Part shown: positions 28,937 through 36,838 of the stretch, piece by piece
Position numbering within the stretch: position 1 is the first letter of the stretch
Layout of the letters: each line of letters begins with the position of its first letter
Source: Acidobacteriota bacterium
Lineage (GTDB): Bacteria; Acidobacteriota; Vicinamibacteria; Vicinamibacterales; Fen-181
Direction: 5' to 3'
NCBI GenBank assembly: GCA_003170135.1
Contig: PMZR01000108.1
Span: 1 to 64,000 of the forward strand
DNA length: 64,000 nucleotides
The notes under the pieces: generated by a model
What the model was told of the DNA's origin: nothing
The model's database searches: none
What the model saw: only the letters and a program-made list of their open reading frames with translations
Made by a program: the position numbers and the translations under genes

Positions 28937-29943
28937 GCGTGAAGCGGTGTAGCGGCGCCAGGGTCCGCTGACTGCGCGCGCTGTTGTACCTGCCGTTCGA
29001 TCCATCGGTACGTCTTCTCGAGGCCAACCGAGAGCGGCTGGCAGGGCGCCCACGCGAGCCGCTTTGCGATGAGGCGGTTGTCGGATCGTCGCCCGCGCAC
29101 TCCAAGCGGGCCCTTCACGTGCCGCAGGCGGAGCGGCTTGCCGGCGATGTCCATGACCATCCGCGCGAGCTGGTCGATGGAGACCATCTCGGCCGATCCG
29201 ATGTTCACGGGACCCTGGAACGATGAATCCACCAGGCGGCGGACGCCGTCGAGGCACTCGTCGATGTAAAGGAACGACCGCGTCTGTCCGCCGTCGCCCC
29301 AGATCTCGATCTCGCCATCACGGGGCGCCATCGCCACCTTGCGGCACAGGGCCGCGGGCGCCTTTTCCCGCCCGCCCATCCAGGTGCCTTCCTCGCCGAA
29401 CACGTTGTGGAACCGGGCGATGCGCACCCTCATGCCGTAGTTGCGCGCATAGCTGGCGAAGAGGCGCTCGCTGAACAGCTTCTCCCACCCGTACTCGCTG
29501 TCCGGGTTGGCGGGATACGCGGAGTCCTCGGCGGTCACGGGCTCGTCGGCGCTCGCCTGGTTCTCCTGCGGGTAGATGCAGGCCGACGACGAGTAGAAGA
29601 TCGTCGCCGCGCCGCCCGCGCGGCAGGTCTCGAGCACGTTCAAGTTGATGAGGGCCGAGTTGTGCATGATGGCCGCGTCGTTCTCGCCGGTGAAGACGTA
29701 GCCCGCGCCGCCCATGTCGGCCGCCAGCTGGTAGACCTCGTTCAACCCGTCGTCGATCGCCTCGCGGCAGACGCGCGCCTCGCCTAGGTCGCCCACCACG
29801 AACTCGTCGGCCTCGCTCGCGGCGAATTCCGGCGTCTTCAGATCGACGCCGCGCACCCAGAATCCGTCGCGCTTCAGCCGCCTGACGAGATGGCTGCCGA
29901 TGAATCCACCCGCTCCGCACACCAGTGCCCGCTTGATCGTCAT
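28933..29943 (-). CDS. NAD-dependent epimerase, GDP-mannose 3,5-epimerase-like
   Basis: This 336-aa extended short-chain dehydrogenase has the NAD site GAGGFIG (10-16) and the catalytic YGWEK (Y151, K155). The conserved segments DMGGAGYVFTGENDA, SSSACIYP and ARFHNVFGEEGTWMGGREKA are close to plant and bacterial GDP-mannose 3,5-epimerases, which make GDP-L-galactose or GDP-gulose. It probably supplies an activated sugar to the neighbouring glycosyltransferases. It overlaps both neighbours by 4 nt (ATGA). The sugar product needs biochemical proof; related UDP/GDP-sugar epimerases are the alternatives. Confidence 0.87.
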   Translation of the reverse strand: MTIKRALVCGAGGFIGSHLVRRLKRDGFWVRGVDLKTPEFAASEADEFVVGDLGEARVCREAIDDGLNEVYQLAADMGGAGYVFTGENDAAIMHNSALINLNVLETCRAGGAATIFYSSSACIYPQENQASADEPVTAEDSAYPANPDSEYGWEKLFSERLFASYARNYGMRVRIARFHNVFGEEGTWMGGREKAPAALCRKVAMAPRDGEIEIWGDGGQTRSFLYIDECLDGVRRLVDSSFQGPVNIGSAEMVSIDQLARMVMDIAGKPLRLRHVKGPLGVRGRRSDNRLIAKRLAWAPCQPLSVGLEKTYRWIERQVQQRAQSADPGAATPLHA

Positions 29944-30818
29944 GGGGACATCTCCAAATCGTCCGGTGTCCGGTGCCCGGTGTCCGGCGTCGCCGATGAA
30001 GCGGCACGCTGGCATCCGCGGGTGGACTTCGGACTTCGTGATTCGGCACGCTGCGCAATCCATCCCAGGTAATTCGCGGTGTTCCGCACCTTCCAGATCG
30101 CCGACCACCCCATCCTGGCGAACCGCCGGTATCGCCCGCACTCGCGCCGGCGCAGCGCCTTCTCGCGATCGACGATCGCCTTGTGGACGGTGCTCAACTG
30201 GCGGTCGTGCACGCGGAAGGCGGCAACCGCGCGGCCCCGCGCCGTGCCGAACCGAAAGCCGGCCGCGGCCGCCCTCGCGTAGAAGTCGTAGTCGGCGATC
30301 TGCGTGAACCGCTCGTCGAAGCCGTGCAGCTGGTGGAACACGTCCCGCCGGAATACGGCCGCCGGCTGCACGAACGGCATCGTGCCCGCCGCCAGCTGGC
30401 GGCACACGATGGACGGGCCGAACGAGGTCTGCGAGAAGATGAACGCCCCGTCCTGGTCGGTGAAGTCGCCGTTGCCGTACACGACATCGAGCCCGAGGCG
30501 CGCGCCGGGTTCGACCAGGCGCGCATAGCCGTCCGCGTACACGAAATCGTCCGAGTTCAAGTACGTCAGCCAGTCGCACGCTGACAGCGCGCGCATCCCG
30601 ACGTTGATGGCGCGGTACATGTTGCCGGGCGGCGACGTGAGCGCTCGCACCCCCCAGCGCCCGCAGATGCCCAGGGTCTCGTCGGTCGATTCGCTGTCGA
30701 CCACGACCACCTCAACGCCCAGCCGTTGTTGCGACATGAGCGACAGGAGCGTCGATTCGAGCGTCGCCGCGCTGTTGCGGGTGGGCACGACGACGCCGAG
30801 CGGCGAGGGCGTCAGCAT
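29940..30818 (-). CDS. Family 2 glycosyltransferase
   Basis: This 292-aa GT-A enzyme starts LGVVVPTRNSAATLESTLLS and has the metal-binding acidic site YLNSDDFVYADG, plus IADYDFYARAAAAG. It transfers a sugar to a growing polysaccharide at the cytoplasmic face. The last 35 or so residues (from about SRSPKST) are low-complexity Ser/Thr/Pro/Arg and are encoded by a heptamer-rich stretch (29949-30050), so the tail is probably acquired. It overlaps the next gene by ATGA, and its own start overlaps the upstream GT by 7 nt. Confidence 0.9.
   Translation of the reverse strand: MLTPSPLGVVVPTRNSAATLESTLLSLMSQQRLGVEVVVVDSESTDETLGICGRWGVRALTSPPGNMYRAINVGMRALSACDWLTYLNSDDFVYADGYARLVEPGARLGLDVVYGNGDFTDQDGAFIFSQTSFGPSIVCRQLAAGTMPFVQPAAVFRRDVFHQLHGFDERFTQIADYDFYARAAAAGFRFGTARGRAVAAFRVHDRQLSTVHKAIVDREKALRRRECGRYRRFARMGWSAIWKVRNTANYLGWIAQRAESRSPKSTRGCQRAASSATPDTGHRTPDDLEMSP
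29949..30050. repeat. Heptamer-rich stretch inside the GT2 3' end
   Basis: GTCCGGT, GCCCGGT and GTCCGGC units at 7-bp spacing (about 29958-29988) and a second tract around GGACTTCGGACTTC (about 30023-30040). They lie inside the reading frame and encode the atypical GT2 tail. Confidence 0.65.
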
Positions 30819-32059
30819 ATCGGCTCCGCGTCGAGCACCGCGGCGTCACGGGCCGACAGCGGGCGCCCCGCCACGCGTCGATAGAGCGCGCGAAACATCT
30901 CCGCCGTCGTGTCCCAGCTCAGGCGCGCCACGACCTCGCGTCCTCGTGCCACCGCGCGCGCGCGCACGTCCTCGTCGCACCACACCTCGGCGAGCGCCCG
31001 CGCGATGTCGGCCTCGCTCTCCGGATCGAAGAGGACCGCGGCGCCGCCCGCCTGTTCGGGGAGGCAGGTCACGCGCGAACACGCGACGGGCACTCCGGCC
31101 ACGAAGGCTTCGCTGACCGGCAGGCCCCAGCCCTCGAACAGCGTCGGAAAGACGACCGCCCGGGACGCCCGGTACAGCGCGCTGACCTCCGCCGTCGGGA
31201 CGAATCCGACGAAGCGCACCTGGCCGGTCAGCCCGAGATCCCGCACGCGGCGCCGGATCACCGGGTAGAACTCGTTCAGCCGGCCGCTGCACACGAGCGG
31301 TACCTCCAGGCCGGCCGAATCGCGCAGCCGCGCCAGCGCTCCGAGCAGTCGCAGGTGGTTCTTGTGCGGGAACGTGTGCGCGGGGAAGTAGGCAAAGCGC
31401 GGCGGGAGCGCATGCTTCCGCCGTGTCGCCTCGATCGTCCCGTCGTCGGCGACGCCGTACTCCGGCAGCATCGGCGCCGGCGGCACGACGGCCACCTTCG
31501 CGCGCGGCAGGCCGTACTCGCGGACGATGTCGCGGCGGCCCCACTCGGACATGACGACAACCGCGGTGGCCTGCGCGCAATAGGCGCGGTAGACGCGGTC
31601 GCGCGATTGCCGGGCCGGCCCGGAGAAGAAGTCCGGCAGGTGGACGTGCTGCAGGTCGTGCGGCTGGTAGACGCTCGGCGTGCCGGTCAGGAAGCCGCGC
31701 TGCGTGGGAAAGTGAATCACGTCGCCGCCGAGCGCCTCGATCGCGGGGTCGTTGTCCACAATGCTCATCGACGACGCCGGCAACACGCCGAGCGCGCCCG
31801 TGGCCCGCAGCACATCGCGCGCCCATCGTCCGGCCGCCCTCATCCTGCTGGCCCTGATCTCAACCATCTTACAACCGCCGCCGATGAACGGCTGCAGCCA
31901 TCGTGACCCGCCCTGCCACGTGGCGAACACGTACTCGTCGCCCTGGCCGTCGCGCAGGCGGGACAGGCCGCAGGCGAGGCCGATGACGACCTGCTGGACG
32001 CCGCCGGGTTCGCCGTCGCGCAGCCGTGCGTCGATGACGACGCGCAGACGATCGGGCAT
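30812..32059 (-). CDS. Family 1/4-type glycosyltransferase
   Basis: This 415-aa GT-B enzyme has the C-terminal donor-binding signatures FAYFPAHTFPHKNHLRLL and FPTLFEGWGLPVSEAF, the last being the EX7E motif of GT4. The N-terminal acceptor domain begins RLRVVIDARLRDGEPGG. It is part of the polysaccharide operon, with 4 nt between its start and the stop of the preceding glycosyltransferase gene and a 7-nt overlap with the GT2 gene. The sugar and linkage are unknown. Confidence 0.9.
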   Translation of the reverse strand: MPDRLRVVIDARLRDGEPGGVQQVVIGLACGLSRLRDGQGDEYVFATWQGGSRWLQPFIGGGCKMVEIRASRMRAAGRWARDVLRATGALGVLPASSMSIVDNDPAIEALGGDVIHFPTQRGFLTGTPSVYQPHDLQHVHLPDFFSGPARQSRDRVYRAYCAQATAVVVMSEWGRRDIVREYGLPRAKVAVVPPAPMLPEYGVADDGTIEATRRKHALPPRFAYFPAHTFPHKNHLRLLGALARLRDSAGLEVPLVCSGRLNEFYPVIRRRVRDLGLTGQVRFVGFVPTAEVSALYRASRAVVFPTLFEGWGLPVSEAFVAGVPVACSRVTCLPEQAGGAAVLFDPESEADIARALAEVWCDEDVRARAVARGREVVARLSWDTTAEMFRALYRRVAGRPLSARDAAVLDAEPIC

Positions 32060-32063
32060 CGCG

Positions 32064-33164
32064 TTACCTGCCTGCCGGCTGCGCCACGTCCCCGCAAAGC
32101 GGCGGCAACCCCTTTTCGATCATCGCCGCGTTCAACGCGAAGCAGAGCGTGTCCACGAATCTTCCCCACGTGTAGCGCGTGGCGACCAGCGTTCGCGCGG
32201 CGTCGGCGCGGGCCAGCAGGTCGCGCTCGTCCGCTTCCTGGAGCCTGTCGAGCATCGCCAGGTTGTGGCGCATGTCGGTGATGCTGAGCGGAAGGAGTTC
32301 CGGGATGTTGTAGTAGCCGCTCTGCGGCGTGCAGGCGACCGGGAGTCCCCAGGCCATCGCCTCCAGCACGACCGTCGGATTCGCGTCCGACACGCCGGGC
32401 ACGAGCAGGAAATCGCATTCCTCGGCCAGGCGCTGCAAATAGGACGGCGTGAAGCGCACGCGCGGCCTGCACTCGACGTTGGGAACCGGGGTGGCCGGTC
32501 CGACGGCGATGCACCTGTGCGGCTTCGCCAGGCCGAACAGGATCGACAGCAGGTGCGTGCCCTTCTGGGCGCCCGCCCAGCCGATGTAGAGGAAGCGCCG
32601 CCTGCCCGGTGGGTTGAACGAGCGCTTCAGGCGCGGGTAGGCGTCGATGTCGATGGCCATGTCGAGCGGCACGATCTTGGGGAACCAGTGCGCGAGCGCG
32701 CTCTGCCGCCAGGTGTCGTACCAGTATGGGCCCATGATGCCGAAGATCCGGTCGACCATCGGGACATACGGGTCGAGTTCGGCGCACACGTCCGTCATGT
32801 GGTGGTGCAGCGGGTTCATCGCGACCCGCAGCGCGAACCGTCCGTCGCGACACGACCGCTGCCAGACGCCGCCCGCATCGCCCGCCAGGTAGTGTCCGAC
32901 CAGCACATCGTCGGGTCCGCCGCGGATGAGCGCGTGCTCGCGCACGTCGTACAGCCTGGTGTCGGCGCGCGCAAAGAGCGCGCGGTACACGTTCGCCGTG
33001 ATCGAGGTCGGCGCCCGCGTGGGCCACGACGCGGTGTTCACGCGATCGCGCGGCCCCGCATAACTGACCGGCACGCCTGCCCGCTGGGCCGCGAGAATCG
33101 CACGCTGGCGGATGCGGCCCGCTACGGTCGGCGACGTCGGAAGGGCGTAGACGAAGTGGATCAC
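32064..33164 (-). CDS. GT-B glycosyltransferase
   Basis: This 366-aa protein reads as a GT-B fold. An N-terminal domain (IHFVYALPTSPTVAGRIRQR) is followed by FLYIGWAGAQKGTHLLSILF and VSDANPTVVLEAMAWGLPVA, the donor-nucleotide region of GT4-like enzymes. The start is GTG at 33164. It lies in the polysaccharide operon between the flippase (66-nt gap filled by a heptamer array) and the next GT (4-nt gap). The N-terminal half is less typical, so the specificity cannot be given. Confidence 0.82.
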   Translation of the reverse strand: MIHFVYALPTSPTVAGRIRQRAILAAQRAGVPVSYAGPRDRVNTASWPTRAPTSITANVYRALFARADTRLYDVREHALIRGGPDDVLVGHYLAGDAGGVWQRSCRDGRFALRVAMNPLHHHMTDVCAELDPYVPMVDRIFGIMGPYWYDTWRQSALAHWFPKIVPLDMAIDIDAYPRLKRSFNPPGRRRFLYIGWAGAQKGTHLLSILFGLAKPHRCIAVGPATPVPNVECRPRVRFTPSYLQRLAEECDFLLVPGVSDANPTVVLEAMAWGLPVACTPQSGYYNIPELLPLSITDMRHNLAMLDRLQEADERDLLARADAARTLVATRYTWGRFVDTLCFALNAAMIEKGLPPLCGDVAQPAGR

Positions 33165-33169
33165 GTCAG

Positions 33170-33222
33170 TACACAGTAGTCCGGAGTCCCGAGTCCGGAG
33201 TCCGGGACACGGCAGTCGGCAG
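33170..33222. repeat. Heptamer array (AGTCCGG type)
   Basis: AGTCCGG, AGTCCCG and AGTCCGG units at 7-bp spacing, then GGCAGTC units. It fills the gap between the flippase and glycosyltransferase genes of one operon. Confidence 0.8.
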
Positions 33223-33230
33223 CGGGCGTC

Positions 33231-34604
33231 TCATGCGCGCGAACTCATGGCCGGGTACGCGCCCGGTTCCACAGTCATGCCGCGCAGCAGGCGCGGCACG
33301 TAGAGCAGCGACGGGGCCAGGATGCACACCCCTTGCGCCAGTACCATCGCAAACGCGGCGCCCGTGACGCCGAACACCGGGATGAGCACGACCGCCAGCA
33401 CCACGCTCGCCGCGGCCATCAACCAGGCGCAACCGGCCTGGAACTTCAGCGCGCCGGCGGCGTTGAGGAACATCGCGAACGGGCCGCCCAGTCCCGTCAG
33501 CGCCCCCCACAGCGCCAGTCCAATCCTGACCCCGATGGGCGCCACCACGCGGGACCCGACCCACCAGCGCAGGATTGCGGGACCCGAAAATACCAGCGCG
33601 ACGCCCCAGGCGACATTGAGCGCCAGGCACAGCGCGATGGACACGCCGACCGTGTGCTTCACCCAGTGAGCATCGCCGCGCGCGAGCGCCTCCCGGTATG
33701 CCGGCCACAACGGCGTCAGGAAGAACCCCATCAACGCCGGCACCACCATGAACAGGCGCAGCGGCACCGCGAAGTTCGTCACGTCCGCGGGGCCGAGCAG
33801 CCGCGCAATCGCCAGCACCGGGAGCTGGTATCCCACGGCGCCGGCCAGCTGGATCGCGAAGAACAGCGAGCCCGCGCCGAGCAGGTGCCGCATCGTTTGC
33901 GCGGACACATTGCGCCAGCGAGGACGCAATCGCGGGCGCCGCCAGCCGAAGAGCGCCAGTCCGTTGGCGGCGAGCCCGACCACCGGGGCGCCGGACAGAC
34001 ACAGCACCAGCCAGGGAAGTGTCGCGTGATGGCTGATGGCGAAGACGAGCGCGGCAAGACCCAGCAGGCTGCTGGCCGCGTTCCACGCGCCGTTGAGGAA
34101 CCCTTCCTGGTAGCCCATCTGCACGCGCTGGCTGACGCCCAGCGGCAGGCTCGCGATTGCGCACATGATCGTGACGGCGACGATGTGGCGGGCCTGGGGC
34201 GCAAGCGCGGGCTTCGCGGCGTTCAGCAACCGCTCCCAGCCCACGACCGGGTAGGAGATCCAGAAGAGCAGCGCCAGCACGATGCCGAGCGCCGTCAGAA
34301 GAAACACCGCGCTGGAGGTCGCCGCCGCCGCCTGGTCGCCATCGTCGCTGCCGTCAGCGCTGGCGATCGCGTTGAGCAGGCCGTTGCCCATGCCGAAATC
34401 GGCAAAGGCCAGCATCGCGGTGAGCGACGTCACCGTCATCCAGAGACCGTATTGTTCGCTTCCGAGGTAGGCGAGCGACAGCGGGACGACCAGCAGTCCC
34501 ACGCCAAGCTGGACGAGGGCCGCGAGCGCGGACGCGGCCGCGGTTGCCGTCACGCGGCGGACGCGTTTGCCCGCTCTTTCAAGAGCGCCGGCATCATCAG
34601 TCAT
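33231..34604 (-). CDS. Polysaccharide flippase (Wzx/MATE-like)
   Basis: This 457-aa integral membrane protein has about 12-14 helices and the opening VQLGVGLLVVPLSLAYLGSE with EQYGLWMTVTSLTAMLAFADFG, typical of the O-antigen/teichoic-acid flippases of the MOP superfamily. It would move lipid-linked repeat units across the inner membrane. It is the first gene of the run that continues through three glycosyltransferases, the epimerase and the TolB-like protein, and is divergent from the nucleotidyltransferase gene across 277 bp. Confidence 0.9.
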   Translation of the reverse strand: MTDDAGALERAGKRVRRVTATAAASALAALVQLGVGLLVVPLSLAYLGSEQYGLWMTVTSLTAMLAFADFGMGNGLLNAIASADGSDDGDQAAAATSSAVFLLTALGIVLALLFWISYPVVGWERLLNAAKPALAPQARHIVAVTIMCAIASLPLGVSQRVQMGYQEGFLNGAWNAASSLLGLAALVFAISHHATLPWLVLCLSGAPVVGLAANGLALFGWRRPRLRPRWRNVSAQTMRHLLGAGSLFFAIQLAGAVGYQLPVLAIARLLGPADVTNFAVPLRLFMVVPALMGFFLTPLWPAYREALARGDAHWVKHTVGVSIALCLALNVAWGVALVFSGPAILRWWVGSRVVAPIGVRIGLALWGALTGLGGPFAMFLNAAGALKFQAGCAWLMAAASVVLAVVLIPVFGVTGAAFAMVLAQGVCILAPSLLYVPRLLRGMTVEPGAYPAMSSRA

Positions 34605-34881
34605 CCCATCTCAGCATACCGCAGAGGGCGCAGGAATCCGGAATCGCGCTCGCGCCAAGGACGAGATGGCAGCGGAATTTTGCGGCTGGGTGCAACGAAC
34701 TATTGACAGCGCCCCATGCTCCAAGTTAACAGTTGAGATACGCGCCCCTTGTCGCCAGCCGGGAGCGCATACCAGGTCCGCGAGTCTCGGGTGCCAGGCG
34801 CCTGCCACGCCAGCACCCGGCCCTCGCCCGCTGTGGCGTGTCCATAGCGGCGGCTGCGCGGTACCTCATCGGCGGGAACTG

Positions 34882-35757
34882 ATGTCGATTTGCCGGTCCG
34901 ACGTCGTCATCCTCGCTGCGGGCAACGGCCTGCGGCTCTCTTCGCTGTCTCCCCTTCCCAAGCCGCTCGTCACGATCGAGGCGCGCCCGTTGCTCGACCG
35001 CGTCCTTGGCGCGCTCGCGCAGGCGCGCCTGCCGCACGTCAAGATCGTGGTCGGCAACGCCGCCGATTCCATTCGCAGCCATCCGTTCGGCGCGGCCGAG
35101 GGCCTGGACATCGAGTGGATCGCCAACGACCGCTACAACCAGCCGAATGGCATCTCGCTCTTGTGCGCCGAGGGCCACGTGCGATCGCCGTTCGTCCTGC
35201 TGATGGCGGATCACCTGTTCCAGGTGGACACGCTTCGGCGCCTGTTGACGCAGACGTGTCCCGCGGACGGCGTCGTGCTGGCCGTCGATCGCAAGCTGGA
35301 CGCGATCTACGACATCGACGATGCGACCAAGGTCGCGACCCGCGGGGAGATGGTGGAGCGCATCGGGAAGGATCTGCCGGCCTACGACGCGGTCGACACG
35401 GGCATGTTCCTGTGCAGCGAGTCGATCTTCGAGGCGATGCGGCAAAGCGCGTCGGTGGGGAAGGAATCCCTGTCGGATGGCGTGGCCACGCTGGCCCGCG
35501 CGGGGCGCGTGCGGACGTGGGACATCGGACCGGCGGTGTGGATCGACGTCGACACGCCCGGCGCCCGGAACGAGGCCGAGCGCATGGTGCGCGCGGGGTC
35601 GTTCGGCGTCAGGCCGGGCACGGCCGCTCTTGCGCCGCCTGGTGCAGAACCGCCGCAACCTGTCGTGTCATCTCGACCGCATCGAACCGATCGCGTGCCT
35701 CGTCTCGCGCCGCTCGTGCCATGCGACGACGGAGATCTCGTTCTCGAGCGAGGGTGA
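34882..35757 (+). CDS. Sugar/alcohol-phosphate nucleotidyltransferase
   Basis: This 291-aa GT-A-like nucleotidyltransferase begins VVILAAGNGLRLSSLSPLPK, the NTP-binding loop (here GNGLR for the GxGxR), with the later FVLLMADHLFQVDT acidic metal site. NTP transfer to a phosphorylated sugar or alcohol is expected. The partner CDP-alcohol phosphotransferase at 36839 suggests an inositol- or choline-type CTP transferase, but that is inference. ATG 34882 is chosen over far-upstream ATGs that lack similarity. The last 149 nt overlap the convergent glycosyltransferase gene, and the C-terminal 50 residues look unlike the family, so the true domain probably ends near residue 240. Confidence 0.8.
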   Translation: MSICRSDVVILAAGNGLRLSSLSPLPKPLVTIEARPLLDRVLGALAQARLPHVKIVVGNAADSIRSHPFGAAEGLDIEWIANDRYNQPNGISLLCAEGHVRSPFVLLMADHLFQVDTLRRLLTQTCPADGVVLAVDRKLDAIYDIDDATKVATRGEMVERIGKDLPAYDAVDTGMFLCSESIFEAMRQSASVGKESLSDGVATLARAGRVRTWDIGPAVWIDVDTPGARNEAERMVRAGSFGVRPGTAALAPPGAEPPQPVVSSRPHRTDRVPRLAPLVPCDDGDLVLERG

Positions 35758-36820
35758 CCATCGCGTCCGCGAGCGCGCGAACGTCGCCGGCCGGCACGAG
35801 CAGGCCGTTGACGCGGTCGCGGACGATTTCCGGCAGGCCTCCCACCGCGGACCCGATGACGGGAATGCCCATTGAGAGCGCTTCGATGGCGGCCAACGGG
35901 CATCCGTCCGCGCACGTCGAAGGCACGACGGCCACATCCGCGTCCGCCACGTACCGCTCAACATCATCCACGTGTCCCGGCAAGTGAATGCGCCCGGCCA
36001 ATCCCCACTCGTCAACTCGTCCGCGCAGGTGCGCCACCACGTCGTGCGGTTCGTGGCGCGGACGGCCGCCGAGGATGACGACGTGCAGAAGAGGCACCGC
36101 CGGGATGGCGAGACGAGCGGCCTCGAGCAGGACGTCGATCCCCTTGTGCGCGACCAGCCGGCCGGCGTACGCAACGACTATTGCATCGGCGTCGAGGCCG
36201 AGGTGCGCGCGCAGCAACGGCGCGCGCGCCGCCGCCTCGCACGCGCCGAGGTCGATGCCGTTGGTGACGACGGTGAGCGGGGCAGACAGGCCGGCAAACG
36301 GCTGGCCGATTGACGCCGACACCGCCGCGATCGCCGACACGCGGCCGAGGCGGATGGCGGCCCGATCGACGCGACGCGTGAGCCAGCGTGAATGGTCGTT
36401 GTGGATGTGCCAGACGGCGGCAATCGGGCGGCCAGGCACAGATGCACGCAGCATGCGCGTGGCGCCCGCGGTGACGTAGTGCCCCCACGTGTTGTGGCTG
36501 TAGAGCACGCGGCTGCCATGTCGTTCCGCCAGTGCGGAGATCTGGCGCGCCGCGCGGCGGAGGCCGACGAGATTGGCAACCAGCCCGACCACGCCGTTGC
36601 GGCCGTCGGCGCGCCGCCTGGTCGGCGTCTCGATGAGGTCCGGCACCACGTCGCATTCGACGCCCGCGTCGCGCAGCCAGGTCGTGAACGGGGCTTCACG
36701 GTGCACGACGGCGCGCACCTCGACGTCGAACGCCGGCAGACGGCTGGCCAGCGAAAACGCCACACGGGCCATGCCGCCGTCGTCCTCCGAAGCGACGATC
36801 ATGAGAATTGGCAGCGGCAT
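35609..36820 (-). CDS. Family 4 glycosyltransferase
   Basis: This 403-aa GT-B enzyme has the N-terminal signature MIVASEDDGGMARVAFSLA and the donor-site motifs VVAYAGRLVAHKGIDVLLEA and DGCPLAAIEALSMGIPV. It probably adds a sugar within the same surface polymer. It is convergent with the nucleotidyltransferase, whose 3' end it overlaps by 149 nt, and head-to-head with the CDP-alcohol phosphotransferase gene only 18 bp away, so promoters must overlap coding sequence. Confidence 0.92.
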   Translation of the reverse strand: MPLPILMIVASEDDGGMARVAFSLASRLPAFDVEVRAVVHREAPFTTWLRDAGVECDVVPDLIETPTRRRADGRNGVVGLVANLVGLRRAARQISALAERHGSRVLYSHNTWGHYVTAGATRMLRASVPGRPIAAVWHIHNDHSRWLTRRVDRAAIRLGRVSAIAAVSASIGQPFAGLSAPLTVVTNGIDLGACEAAARAPLLRAHLGLDADAIVVAYAGRLVAHKGIDVLLEAARLAIPAVPLLHVVILGGRPRHEPHDVVAHLRGRVDEWGLAGRIHLPGHVDDVERYVADADVAVVPSTCADGCPLAAIEALSMGIPVIGSAVGGLPEIVRDRVNGLLVPAGDVRALADAMVTLARERDLRRRMARAARDEARDRFDAVEMTRQVAAVLHQAAQERPCPA

Positions 36821-36838
36821 GTATTAGACTCTACAGTA

